A stretch of DNA of 46,250 nt from Lewinellaceae bacterium (GCA_947476195.1 CANJPT010000022.1:1-46250); one strand, 5' to 3'. Positions 26,701 through 34,307 are shown, numbered from the stretch's first letter. Numbers and translations: made by a program. Notes: generated by a model not told the origin, from the letters alone.

Positions 26701-28296
26701 AGTTCAGTAACGGTGAATGTGCTACAAGATATCCAGAATCCAATCGCTGCTGCGGGAACGGATGGCTTGCTTACTTGTGCCATTACATCTTTGAATTTGA
26801 ACGGCAGCGGTTCAAGTACCAATGGCAATTTCTTCTACCAATGGACTACGCCAAATGGCAATATCCTGGTTGGCGGAAATACTTTAGCACCCGTCATTAC
26901 GAAAGGGGGGTCTTACGACCTTGTGGTAGTGAACAGCGATAATGGCTGTAAGTCTACGGATCAGGTGATTGTAAATACAGACACCCAAGATCCTATAGTT
27001 GCCATTGCTACCCCTGGTGTGATCGGTTGTACGACTCCTACCGTACTACTCAACGGCGCAGGCTCGTCTGCTGGTCCTAATTTCCTGTCTGCATGGACCA
27101 CTGTCTCAGGCAATATTGTGAATGGGGCCAACACAAATTCCGCTACGGTCAGCAGTGCTGGTTTGTATACCCTGAACGTATTAAATAACAACAATGGTTG
27201 CTCGGCCTCCCAGACAGTTCAGGTAAGCGATAACACGGTTTTACCACTCGCAGAAGCTGGCCCGCCGTTTACGCTCACTTGCAATGTTGATCAGGCTACT
27301 TTACAGGGTTCTGCTTCCAATGGTTCAATTTATACCTATGTCTGGTCTACGCAAGGAGGTAATATTCTTTCCGGGGCTAATTCGCTTCATCCAGTGGTAA
27401 ATCAACTGGGTACTTATTCATTGCTCGTGACTAATACAGCCACAGGTTGTAAGCAAACCGACAATGTTCAGGTTTTAGTAGAGACCAATGTGCCGACCGA
27501 CTTTGATTATGCCCTGGTGAAACCCACTTGTAAGGACAACGACGGTCTTATTACTTTTGGGCCGGTACAAGGCGGTTTCGCACCATACCGATATTCGATC
27601 AACGGAGGTCAGAACTATACATCAATCCTTGATTTTTCGGCGATCGCACCAGGCACCTATGATTTGTTCATTCAGGATGCAAATGGTTGTGTGTTCCATC
27701 AGCCACTGGTTGTGCCTAAGGCGCCAGACCCGTTTATCACCACCGATCCGGAGTTTCAGATCCAACTTGGAGACGACCAGGAGTTGAATGCTATACTGGG
27801 GCCTGGTTATCCCTTGGCTTTGGTGCAAAGTATCGTCTGGACACCGCTCGAGGGACTAACGTTTGATGGTACAAGTATCCAAAACCTGTTGAATCCGACG
27901 GCTATGCCGCTCAAAACAACAGAATATACCGTGACGATTATAAGCACGGATGGATGTCAAGCAACGGATCGTGTTTTGATCCGGGTCGACACCCGTCCGC
28001 ATATCTACATCCCCAATGCATTCTCTCCCTGGAATGAAGATGGCGAAAATGATATCTTCATGATCTTTGCCGATGGTCCCCAGATTGATAAGGTGGACAT
28101 CTTCCAGATCTTCGACCGCTGGGGTGAAATGATATTCACGGACGAAGGCTTCCAGCCCAACGATCCGGCACACGGCTGGGACGGAAGGCACCGGGGACAA
28201 TTGATGACGCCAGCAGTGTTTGTCTATTATGCCGAGATCCGGTTGATCGACGGGCGGGTGCTGCTCTTTAAAGGTGATGTGACTTTGGTGAGATAA
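20758..28296 (+). CDS. Giant T9SS type B adhesin with 17 tandem Ig/PKD-like repeats
   Basis: The 2512-residue protein starts with a signal peptide (MNLFTSRALFCCCW...LPLAAQ). A choice-of-anchor L-type domain spans about 150-395 ('FASGVIMATGDIG', 'FEFVFASEEYCEYV', 'NDVFGFFISGPG'). A Calx-beta-like domain follows at about 400-495 ('GTATSGADY', 'LPEGAETVILTL'). SprB-type repeats lie around 665-815. Seventeen tandem units of about 84 residues fill 820-2243, each with a Cys pair ('LTC' near the start and 'NGCTS' near the end) and 'YxWT..GNIVSGxNTLxP'. One SprB-like unit and a type B sorting domain (2415-2512, ending GDVTLVR) complete it. It should be exported by T9SS and displayed on the surface, likely for adhesion or gliding; both are inferred. 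No partner SprF gene is adjacent. Confidence 0.9.
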   Translation: MNLFTSRALFCCCWLATAILPLAAQQSSPVFDAQLKRHLLTAESAQQQLVFQNLVPGQTYGLMVPGGELCILQCMPDILVITPNTQVISYNAVTHLLKFVASASSMEFRFDYPCTWDAANPPVHYISMMRIGEKKKKLPGIPDAVLDVAGGNAEDLIKQVFIGGNCFDVTGVTYDGQGGQIGSFSNGITNVGFASGVIMATGDIGVAPGPNDLDGASGGYGNGTPDSDLQGLTSGALFDMANIEFDFTPTQSPLTFEFVFASEEYCEYVNTQFNDVFGFFISGPGIAGTQNLAVVPMTNIPITINTINHIANSGFYVHNTPASGNNCGVIPPAGGAAVQELQYDGFTRKMVAVASVIPCSTYHIKLKIADVGDGVWDSAVFLKGGSFDGGGNAAIDWLVNGVPDVDEVTEGCGLVELLIDRVGSNPALPLPVSFTITGTATSGADYGPISTTYVIPAGADQVIVPVNIVNDLLPEGAETVILTLNNPCSCLHPQEILTILDYNAMNPIADTVVICGVGVATVGVTVEGGVEPYTYQWNTGGTAPTISPFVSTPTTYTVTVTDACGKTSTAKARVNINPPPIAQLLGPGPQICPGQSAILMINFTGTGPFDITYTLNGNPEQPITGIVDDPYGLVVTDIGSYQLTGVVDGFGCPGLGNGAVLVSPSNLDLTGVASNVPCAGAPTGSINTTVAGGQGPYNYVWQSALPIGNIADPMGLVPGPYAVTVTDGFGCTDNEAFFITSPPVLAPTILNVQGANCFNPNGGNINLNVTGGTPNYTYLWSNAATVQDPQNLAAGTYTVTITDGNACTKTATAVVPGDFVAPTAVTSPPNSITCFFPAVTLDGTGSSSGADFSYNWVANPGNIVSGNNTLNPTVNQAGTYILTVQNIANGCTSSASSVVSANDDIPTAVAGPNATLTCAVTNVTLDGSASSLGGNFSYLWTASPGGVILGGETTLNPIVSAIGTYTLVVTNTQNGCTSTDVATVNNDLTPPNAVVAAPGLITCTVSEVTLNGAASSPAGISFHWTTTNGFIVSGENTPTAVVSEAGDYTLIVTNPGNGCTSGQTVTVIQNFSAPIAVASASNQITCLSLQATVSALGSQMVATDTYVWSTTGGNFVSGTNTLTPLVDAAGIYTIVITNPTSMCTSQASILVAADNIIPVANAGLPSTLTCAINSVLIGDPLAPIAPDLSYSWTAAPGNIASGGNTPMPTVNQPGIYNLIVSNSSNGCTNSASVTIPQNILPPTVIVAPGGEINCTIPTIQLNAAGTSTGPTFSYQWTSASGNGIGAGDNTLTPTIIAAGTYTLVVTNTANGCTNLAATSVTTNANVPTALAVPQGILTCGVQTISVSASGSTSGSTITYQWGSVNGTIVSGNGTSQIIAGDPGQYTLIVTNTANNCIATTTIDVLENIVPPIADAGAGSILNCTVSAMTLHGESSSVGAQFGYLWTALMGGNFVSSTNILNPQVNEAGVYQLMVTDVTNGCTSVDQVEILADDNDPFVALSQPVGLNCLITQEIINSTGSSTGANFSYQWTGPGLLSSPTGANATINLPGNYSLVITNKDNGCTTEKTVPVTQDIQAPPADAGPDVLLNCYTPQMQIGGTNNPSGPNFTFNWVSPGGIIAGGNTLTPTVAGGGTYEIIVTNTLNGCTSSDPMIVTTDFEAPQANGGPTFQLTCTQTTYSLQAIAPVGPNFTYQWTTIGGSFISPSNILNPTVNGAGEYFLLVTNTTNGCTSSPTVQITKAADVPNAAANTAPNLTCALTQLPLNGSGSNFGIGYNVVWTATNGGNIVSGANTLNPIIDAPGTYTITVQNLVNFCQANSSVTVLEDIVPPPIDAGPQQTLTCAVLTLNLQGSNSAPGTFTYNWITPNGHIVSGANTLTPLINATGYYELEATSLQNGCSNTVSVDIIANKVDPVSAIAQPDILTCVVHQITLDAGASSTGNMDYTWSTAGGNILDQSNPLAIVVDLKGPYTLLIKDNVNGCTSSVTVNVLQDIQNPIAAAGTDGLLTCAITSLNLNGSGSSTNGNFFYQWTTPNGNILVGGNTLAPVITKGGSYDLVVVNSDNGCKSTDQVIVNTDTQDPIVAIATPGVIGCTTPTVLLNGAGSSAGPNFLSAWTTVSGNIVNGANTNSATVSSAGLYTLNVLNNNNGCSASQTVQVSDNTVLPLAEAGPPFTLTCNVDQATLQGSASNGSIYTYVWSTQGGNILSGANSLHPVVNQLGTYSLLVTNTATGCKQTDNVQVLVETNVPTDFDYALVKPTCKDNDGLITFGPVQGGFAPYRYSINGGQNYTSILDFSAIAPGTYDLFIQDANGCVFHQPLVVPKAPDPFITTDPEFQIQLGDDQELNAILGPGYPLALVQSIVWTPLEGLTFDGTSIQNLLNPTAMPLKTTEYTVTIISTDGCQATDRVLIRVDTRPHIYIPNAFSPWNEDGENDIFMIFADGPQIDKVDIFQIFDRWGEMIFTDEGFQPNDPAHGWDGRHRGQLMTPAVFVYYAEIRLIDGRVLLFKGDVTLVR
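23215..27485 (+). repeat. Seventeen tandem ~250-bp coding repeats in the adhesin gene
   Basis: The units are about 251 bp long and encode ~84-residue Ig/PKD-like modules. They are diverged at DNA level (no long identical stretches noticed), so the array is old or under diversifying pressure rather than recently expanded. Each unit keeps the two Cys positions, except that unit 12 has 'NFC' and unit 4 'SMC' in place of NGC. Confidence 0.85.
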
Positions 28297-28321
28297 GTGT
28301 GGCTGTTGATGCAGCAGAAAT

Positions 28322-28555
28322 AAACATGAGTCATCCCGAATTTTGGGAGTCCTTGGCCTCGGAGAGGCTTAATATTGGTAGAAAATGGATTTTTGATTTT
28401 TGATGGACCTCGTAGAGGTCTAACATTGGTAAATTTAATCCACGAAAATGTTTATGTTAGACCTCTACGAGGTCCTTGTGCGCTATCATAACATAATATC
28501 TACCAATGTTTAACCTCTACGAGGTCCTTTTCAAAATTCGGGATGACTCATGTTT
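28322..28555. mobile_element. MITE-like 234-bp palindromic element, copy A
   Basis: The element is bounded by 24-bp terminal inverted repeats starting AAACATGAGTCATCCCGAAT. Inside are four short palindromes (28355, 28405, 28460, 28512), spaced about 50-55 bp, built on GACCTC(G/T)..GAGGTC. Each is flanked by an A(A/C)ATTGGTA motif. The whole is an imperfect palindrome centred near 28438. It is the same length as copy B (34074-34307) and matches it closely in inverted orientation. No ORF and no clear target duplication are seen. It is probably a non-autonomous repeat. Confidence 0.8.
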
Positions 28556-28609
28556 TCAGTACCGCCTTTGTTCACTATTTACTAAAATATTTTTTTCTGA
28601 CTATCTGCC

Positions 28610-30336
28610 TTATTCCCGTGCGACACAGAGCGTAGCAACCGCCAGCCGCTTCCCCTCATCCGTCAACACGGCCCAGTAAATGCCAGGGGCAATTCCTTCC
28701 AACGAAATAGTGCTTTCCGCTGACTTCAAAGGTGCTGCGTAAACCGTCTGCCCCAACACATTGATGAGAGAAAATCGGGCGGACGGCCTTGCCCCCGGAT
28801 ATTGAACGCTCACTGCTTCAAAGGCCGGATTTGGGTAAAGCAACATAGCCTGTCCTTCAGATTCCGGCTCCCCGGTCGATATCGTTTTAATTTCAATATC
28901 CCGGCACATTGTATCACAGCCATTGGCATTGCACACGGTCATACACACATGGTAAGTGCCGGGCAATGCGTACAGGTGCACCGGGCTGGTGTCCGCGCTC
29001 ATTTGCCCGTCGCCAAAGTCCCAGTGCCAGGTGTCAGGATTGTAGGTAGAGTTGTCTGTAAAAACAATATTGAGCGCACTGGTATCAGCTTTGTCCCAGC
29101 GCCACCAGGCCAGCGGGTGGTTGAGCAAGCCCAAAGAGTCGCATCCACTACCTTCCAACGGCCCGAGTCGGTAGTTGGGGAAGTGCGGCATGGTGGCAAA
29201 ATTCTCATTGGGGAAATAGACGCCGCCCAATACCACCTCGCAGGCCTTGCCTTTTCGGTTGGGGTACCTGATATAATGCCCGTAATGTGTCCAGGAAAAA
29301 GGCATGATGTAGATTTTCCCATCCATCATCAGGTTCATGTTGGCAAATTTAGGATAAGGCCCTTGCCAAAGCACCACGGTATCGGCAGAAGCGGCAATAT
29401 CGGGCGCATTCAGGTCATATTGAACGATCCAAGAGGAAGAGGAAACATACAAAAACCGGGAATTGGGCGACACGGCTGCTCCGGCTCCAAAAGACCAGTG
29501 CTGCGGGAATTCGATCAAAATCGGATTGGAAAGCAGGCCGTTACAACGGTCGAAATCAAAGATTCGAATACCGTTCCAGGCATCAAAGTCAACGTACTTG
29601 CTGCCGTCGGGCGTGAAGACATTCTGGCCGCCGCCATCATGATATTGAAACCAGGGCGGCTGGTAGCCAATGTGCTGGGTATCTATTTGGGTAAAGCCAT
29701 CCTGGCCAAGCAGGGCTCGGTAATAGGTGTTCAAAGTGTCGTCTTGGGCCATAACCCACCAGTCGCGACCATTGGCATGGCGGCAGGCTGATAATTCCAT
29801 AAAAACAACTCCATTCCAAAGTATTTGATTTTTTTTGTTATCTTTCCTTTGCCATTATTTAGGCGCATATCGGCAATAGAATATAATGTTTTAGGTACTT
29901 TAACCCCAAAAATGGGTGCATATTCTATCTTTGAATGGATGAGATAGAAAACAGAATCGTTATTGCCTTCTGGGAGGCCAATCATTCCATCTTGCAAAGA
30001 ATACCCTTCTGCATACCACTGTTGTGCAACTTCTCCCCAATTTAAACTGTCTCCATTTTCCAACTGTTTATGGTCGTTATTAAGGACTTGTATTCCGTTG
30101 CTGTAAAGTAGTAGGTTTCCCTTTTTATCAGATAAAGTAGTTGTACTTAGGTATAACCCCATATTACCATCAATTTGAGTCAATGTATAGGGATATTTTG
30201 TAAAATCAATCCAATTGCTAGGTGTCAAGGGAATACCGTCATAACCAGCTCCACTAATCCAATTGGCATCATAGTATTGACATGTAGCAAGTAATGGATT
30301 TAAATATACTAAGAAGAAAAAAAGGTACTTTTTCAT
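28610..30336 (-). pseudogene. Frameshifted T9SS type A-sorted protein with PKD domain
   Basis: Two adjacent frames make one protein. The 5' part (from ATG 30336) has a signal peptide (MKKYLFFFLVYLNPLLATCQ) and runs to about 29800, ending out of frame after 'KKIKYFGMEL'. The 3' part resumes at 29800 with 'MELSACRHANGRDWW', a motif that follows directly in intact relatives. It then has a propeller-like region, a PKD domain ('WHWDFGDGQMSADTSPVHLY') and a type A sorting domain ('LLYPNPAFEAVSVQ', 'NVLGQTVY'). A single-base deletion in a T-run (T5 on the minus strand, plus 29801-29805) explains the break. A -1 slip is possible but the site is not a canonical heptamer. A sequencing error is also possible. 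It lies just inside copy A of the inverted element. Confidence 0.8.
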
Positions 30337-30340
30337 ACGC

Positions 30341-30376
30341 AAAAAAGCCGGGCTTTGCTAAATGGCAAAGCCCGGC
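30341..30376 (-). terminator. Terminator-like hairpin with T6 immediately before the frameshifted gene's start
   Basis: On the minus strand a 12-bp stem (GCCGGGCTTTGC / GCAAAGCCCGGC) is followed by TTTTTT and, 4 nt later, the ATG at 30336. No gene lies upstream on this strand, so it is either an orphan terminator or a leader attenuator. Confidence 0.7.
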
Positions 30377-30622
30377 GCAAGTTAGAATGCCGATAAATGT
30401 TAGGATGAAGGGGAGCAATAATCTTGAGTTTATATTTTTGTAATGGTTGGCGACATCTTGATATCCCACATGAAAATGTGATTAAAATAGATAGTATACA
30501 GCAAGTAATTGTTTCAAAGTATAGGAGAATTATTACGAAATTATAGCCTATTGGGTTAATTAATGATCACTTTACATTGGAGGTATGAAATAAATGGCAA
30601 AACAGCAGCTTACCTTCGCCCC

Positions 30623-31777
30623 ATGTTTTCTACCACGAAAAAAATCGGCATACTAGGCGGCGGCCAGCTTGGCAAAATGCTCTCACTCGCTGCAGCCAAC
30701 TGGGATTTTAAGATCTTCTGCCTTGATCCCACGCCCGAGGCTCCAGCCAGTACCGTTTGCAGCGGATTCACGGTAGGCGATTTCAACAACTACGACGAAG
30801 TGCTGGCTTTTGGCCTGGACAAGGACCTGCTTACCATCGAGATCGAGCACGTAAACACCGATGCCCTCCGCGAACTCGAACGCCTCGGCAAAACCGTCCA
30901 TCCGAGTCCCCGGGCCCTGGATATCATCAAGGACAAAGGTTTGCAGAAGGAATTTTACCGCCAACACGATATTCCTACCGCCCATTTCGAACTTTTTGAG
31001 GACGAAAAAGCCTTGAAAAAAGCCATTGAATCCGGAGCCTGGAAACTCCCACTGGTGCAAAAAACACGCACTGCAGGCTATGATGGCAAGGGCGTGGCTA
31101 TCCTTCGAACCCTGGCAGACCTGGAAACCAAACTCCTGCCTGGTCCATGTCTGGCAGAAGACCTTGCGCCCATTGAAGTAGAAATTGCTATTGTGGCAGC
31201 ACAAAACCCGCAGGGCGAAGTGGCCGTTTTTCCGGCAGTCGAAATGGATTTTCATCCGGAAGCCAATCTGGTAGAGTTTTTACTTTGTCCGGCGCGTATT
31301 TCACCACTTGTGGCTGCGGAGGCAGAAGCATTGGCTGAAAAAGTTATTCGCGCGTTTGATGTTTGCGGCTTACTGGCGGTGGAAATGTTCTGGACCAAAG
31401 ACGGACAACTTTTGGTGAATGAAGTCGCCCCACGACCCCACAATTCAGGACACCAAACCATTGACAGCGCACACACGAGCCAGTTTGAGCAACATTTACG
31501 CGGAATTTGCGATTTGCCACTTGGATCTACGGCCTCCAAAACGCCGGTAGCTATCATGTTAAATTTACTTGGTGAACCCGGTCACAAAGGTCCTGTGCGA
31601 TATGAAGGGGTGGAAGAATGCCTGGCGCTTGAAGGCGTAAACATCCACCTTTACGGAAAGGCGCTCACTTCGCCCTTCCGGAAAATGGGACATGTGACAA
31701 TTACGGCGGATACAGTAGCAGAAGCCATGAAAAAAGCGAACTTTGTGAAGGAAAAATTAAAGGTATGTGCAGGTTAA
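30623..31777 (+). CDS. purK: N5-carboxyaminoimidazole ribonucleotide synthase
   Basis: The 384-residue ATP-grasp enzyme makes N5-CAIR from AIR, bicarbonate and ATP in purine synthesis. Motifs are complete: 'KIGILGGGQLGKMLSLAA' at the N-terminus, 'TRTAGYDGKGVAIL' in the ATP-grasp domain, and the signature 'NEVAPRPHNSGHQTIDS'. The ATG at 30623 begins right at the conserved Rossmann-like strand; an in-frame ATG at 30563 would add a non-conserved 20-residue extension. TACCTTCG (30612-30619) resembles a -7 box with one mismatch but is too close to the ATG for a normal leader. The partner purE is only 620 bp downstream, after a lipoprotein gene. Confidence 0.96.
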   Translation: MFSTTKKIGILGGGQLGKMLSLAAANWDFKIFCLDPTPEAPASTVCSGFTVGDFNNYDEVLAFGLDKDLLTIEIEHVNTDALRELERLGKTVHPSPRALDIIKDKGLQKEFYRQHDIPTAHFELFEDEKALKKAIESGAWKLPLVQKTRTAGYDGKGVAILRTLADLETKLLPGPCLAEDLAPIEVEIAIVAAQNPQGEVAVFPAVEMDFHPEANLVEFLLCPARISPLVAAEAEALAEKVIRAFDVCGLLAVEMFWTKDGQLLVNEVAPRPHNSGHQTIDSAHTSQFEQHLRGICDLPLGSTASKTPVAIMLNLLGEPGHKGPVRYEGVEECLALEGVNIHLYGKALTSPFRKMGHVTITADTVAEAMKKANFVKEKLKVCAG

Positions 31778-31841
31778 ACAACCAACGCAAGCAGGTGAAT
31801 TGACGTCTAGCTGAGTATTATTCATCCAACCCAATTTTGTT

Positions 31842-32357
31842 ATGAAAAAGAATTTAGCAGTACAGACCATTCTACTATTGGCGCTTGCATTTTTTTCCTG
31901 CCATAAAGAATGTGATAAGGCTAACACCGATCCCAATATCAAGGGCTGTGGTGATTTCAAAGTTGCAAAAATTATCGCTGAGGATAAGATCTTGTCTGTT
32001 TGGATTGATCGGAAAAAAATTGCCTATTCAACACAGTTTCAAACCTTTGAAAATGTTGCCAATGAAGGTTTTGCCACCGTTAAAATTGAGCAAAACTGCA
32101 ATATTGATGCAATATGGTCTGGCATATGCAACGATGTTTTTCAGGACCCCGGCTGCCCAAGCGTACATTGGTCTTTGCAGAAAGGCAAACTTTCTTTCAA
32201 AGTAAGCAAGGTGCCGACAGCATCTGCGTGCAACGATTTCTATCTGGCCACCGTAATGCTGGAGAATGCCGAATTCAAAAAAGACAGCAGCAGCGAAACG
32301 CAATTGATCAACAAGGTCGAATTTAATAATGTACAAGTTGGCTGGTGTGCAGGGTAA
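31842..32357 (+). CDS. Putative lipoprotein, unknown function
   Basis: The 171-residue product has a signal peptide with lipobox ('LLLALAFFSC') and thus should be a lipoprotein. The mature part is Cys-rich (eight or more Cys), with 'CGDFKVAKI' and 'FVNNVQVGWCAG'-like ends that suggest a disulphide-stabilised beta domain. I recognise no family. It lies between purK and purE, on the same strand, with 64 nt before and 39 nt after, so it may be cotranscribed with them. Its relation to purine synthesis is doubtful. The ATG at 31842 is preceded by a G-poor leader. Confidence 0.65.
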   Translation: MKKNLAVQTILLLALAFFSCHKECDKANTDPNIKGCGDFKVAKIIAEDKILSVWIDRKKIAYSTQFQTFENVANEGFATVKIEQNCNIDAIWSGICNDVFQDPGCPSVHWSLQKGKLSFKVSKVPTASACNDFYLATVMLENAEFKKDSSSETQLINKVEFNNVQVGWCAG

Positions 32358-32360
32358 CGC

Positions 32361-32396
32361 TTTACTCACTCACTCACTCATTCACTCACTCACTCA
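32361..32396 (+). repeat. CTCA tetranucleotide repeat abutting the purE start codon
   Basis: Nine tetranucleotides (TTTA, four CTCA, TTCA, three CTCA) end exactly at the ATG of purE (32397). The tract has no G and is 36 nt long. The same type of repeat precedes the ATG at 1161. Confidence 0.85.
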
Positions 32397-32876
32397 ATGG
32401 TCGCAATAATCATGGGCTCCGACTCCGATCTGCCCGTCATGCAAAAGGCTGCAGATATCCTCACCGAACTTCAGGTCCCGTTCGAGATGACCATTGTATC
32501 CGCGCATCGCACCCCGACACGGATGTTCGAATTTGCGAGCGGGGCACACGAACGAGGCATTCGGGTAGTGATCGCGGGTGCGGGTGGGGCAGCGCATTTG
32601 CCGGGTATGGTAGCGGCAATTTCGCCTTTGCCCGTGATTGGCGTGCCTGTTAAATCATCCAACTCTATTGATGGCTGGGATAGCATCCTGTCGATCCTTC
32701 AAATGCCTGAAGGGGTGCCGGTAGCGACCGTTGCGCTGAATGCTGCACGAAATGCTGGAATATTGGCTGCACAAATGCTGGCTACCAGCGACCCGGCATT
32801 ATTGCAACGTATTATTCAATTCAAAAAATCCCTGGAAGCCAAAGTCCTGGAAAAAGCGAAAGCGATGGAGGGGTGA
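32397..32876 (+). CDS. purE: N5-carboxyaminoimidazole ribonucleotide mutase
   Basis: The 159-residue class I PurE converts N5-CAIR into CAIR, the step after PurK. Motifs include 'IIMGSDSDLPVM', 'SAHRTPTRMFEF', 'VIAGAGGAAHLPGMVAA' and 'MPEGVPVATVAL'. The catalytic His lies in 'SAHRT'. Octameric cytosolic enzyme by family. The start follows directly on the CTCA repeat and the protein begins 'MVAIIMGSDSD', as usual for the family. Its partner purK is upstream on the same strand, separated by the lipoprotein gene. Confidence 0.97.
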   Translation: MVAIIMGSDSDLPVMQKAADILTELQVPFEMTIVSAHRTPTRMFEFASGAHERGIRVVIAGAGGAAHLPGMVAAISPLPVIGVPVKSSNSIDGWDSILSILQMPEGVPVATVALNAARNAGILAAQMLATSDPALLQRIIQFKKSLEAKVLEKAKAMEG

Positions 32877-32957
32877 TTGGCATAAGATTTACGAATTCAG
32901 ATTACATGATTTACGATTTTCGAATACAATCATTAATCCACCAATCACTAAAGCCCC

Positions 32958-34022
32958 ATGTCACAAAAGCACCGCCGCCGCAAAAGTTTGAAGAAGGGTC
33001 TGCCTCCAGGCTCACTCATATACACGGGTCATCAGGAGGAATCACCGGCTAAGGTGATTAGTCTGGCTTACAGCGACACCGTTTTTCAAGAAAAATCAGG
33101 CTACAGCAACCCACTGCCGGGTCTGCAGAAAAACCTTGTTTTGTGGACTGATGTGTGCGGACTCACCGATACGAACCTCATCGAGCAGATTGGCAATGAC
33201 CACCAGATCCACCCGCTCGCCCTCGAAGACGTGCTTGATACCCAGCAACGTTCTAAACTGGAGGAGTTTGACAATGGATTGTTCTTTATTGTACATCATT
33301 TAAAAGTCGATTGTAAAGCGCTCGAGCTCCACAGCGAGCAGATCGCACTTTTTGCGGGACATAACTTCCTGGTATCGTTTCAGGAAGATCCCGACGATAC
33401 CCTCGCACCCGTGCGTAAACGCTGTGAAGATGGCATTGGAAGGCTCCGTAAAAAAGGCTCGGATTTTTTGGCATATGCACTGCTCGACCTGGTGGTCGAT
33501 AGTTATTACGCGGTGCTTGACGACCTCGAATCACAGGCTCTCGAAGTAGAAAGTAGCCTTCATAGCGACGGAGCACAACAAACAACCAAGGCCCGCATGT
33601 TTGCCCTGAAAAGGGTGTTCAATGAATTCAGACATCGCCTGATTCCACTCCGGGAGGCCGTTACCCGCCTGTACCGGACGGAGAGTGAACTGGTCGAGGA
33701 TAGTACACGGCTCTATTTGCGGGATTTGGTTGATCACGTGGCGCAGATCCTGGATGGTATTGACAATCAACGGGATATGCTCGCCAATCTGGAAGCGCTA
33801 TTTCAGGCAGAGGCAGCCAACCGGCTCAACAATGTGATGCGTCTGTTGACCGTAATAAGCACCATTTTTATCCCCCTGTCATTTATAGCAGGGATATACG
33901 GGATGAACTTCGATAATATGCCTGAACTGCATTGGCATTATGGCTACTTCCTTATTTTGGGGGGGATGTTTATCTCCATGGCGGGTATGCTGATATATTT
34001 TAGGAAGAAGCGCTGGATTTGA
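32958..34022 (+). CDS. corA: CorA-family divalent metal transporter (second copy)
   Basis: The 354-residue protein has the CorA layout: a cytosolic N-terminal domain, long stalk helix, and two C-terminal membrane helices joined by a YGMNF loop (GMN at 315-317). The N-terminus is basic ('MSQKHRRRKSLKKG'). It is longer than the CorA at 19141 and only weakly similar to it, so the two are unlikely to be recent duplicates. Magnesium or other divalent cation transport is inferred. It lies inside the block bounded by the inverted elements, 82 nt after purE. Confidence 0.93.
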   Translation: MSQKHRRRKSLKKGLPPGSLIYTGHQEESPAKVISLAYSDTVFQEKSGYSNPLPGLQKNLVLWTDVCGLTDTNLIEQIGNDHQIHPLALEDVLDTQQRSKLEEFDNGLFFIVHHLKVDCKALELHSEQIALFAGHNFLVSFQEDPDDTLAPVRKRCEDGIGRLRKKGSDFLAYALLDLVVDSYYAVLDDLESQALEVESSLHSDGAQQTTKARMFALKRVFNEFRHRLIPLREAVTRLYRTESELVEDSTRLYLRDLVDHVAQILDGIDNQRDMLANLEALFQAEAANRLNNVMRLLTVISTIFIPLSFIAGIYGMNFDNMPELHWHYGYFLILGGMFISMAGMLIYFRKKRWI

Positions 34023-34073
34023 AATACAGCAAAAACTTTAGCAATAACTAATAGTCTGCAATTCGTACATATT

Positions 34074-34307
34074 AAACATGAGTCATCCCGAATTTTGAAA
34101 TTGACCTCGTAGAGGTTAAATATTGGTAGATATTATGTTATGATAGAGCAAAAAGACCTCGGAGAGGTCCAAAATAAACATTTTTGTGGATTAAATTTAC
34201 CAATGTTAGACCTCTACGAGGTCCATCAAAAATCAAAAATCCATTTTCTACCAATATTAAGCCTCTCCGAGGCCACGGACGCTCAAAATTCGGTATGACT
34301 CATGTTT
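34074..34307. mobile_element. MITE-like 234-bp palindromic element, copy B (inverted)
   Basis: It has the same length and terminal repeats as copy A (28322-28555), in inverted orientation. The reverse complement matches copy A at nearly every position, with changes mainly around the third palindrome and near one end. It starts AAACATGAGTCATCC at 34074 and ends GACTCATGTTT at 34307. The same four-palindrome pattern is present. It ends 47 nt before the ATG of the metalloprotease gene. Confidence 0.8.

Noticed and set aside
23215-27485. Regular repeats that might be taken for a CRISPR array
   Set aside because: Units are ~250 bp coding repeats in one open frame, not short repeats with spacers.
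29790-29815. Programmed -1 frameshift joining the two halves of the T9SS gene
   Set aside because: The site reads G TTT TTA, not a good X XXY YYZ heptamer, and no downstream pseudoknot is evident; a homopolymer deletion is simpler.
30269-30469. 66-residue minus-strand ORF across the terminator-like hairpin
   Set aside because: Its middle is the translated stem-loop and no start signal or family motif supports it.
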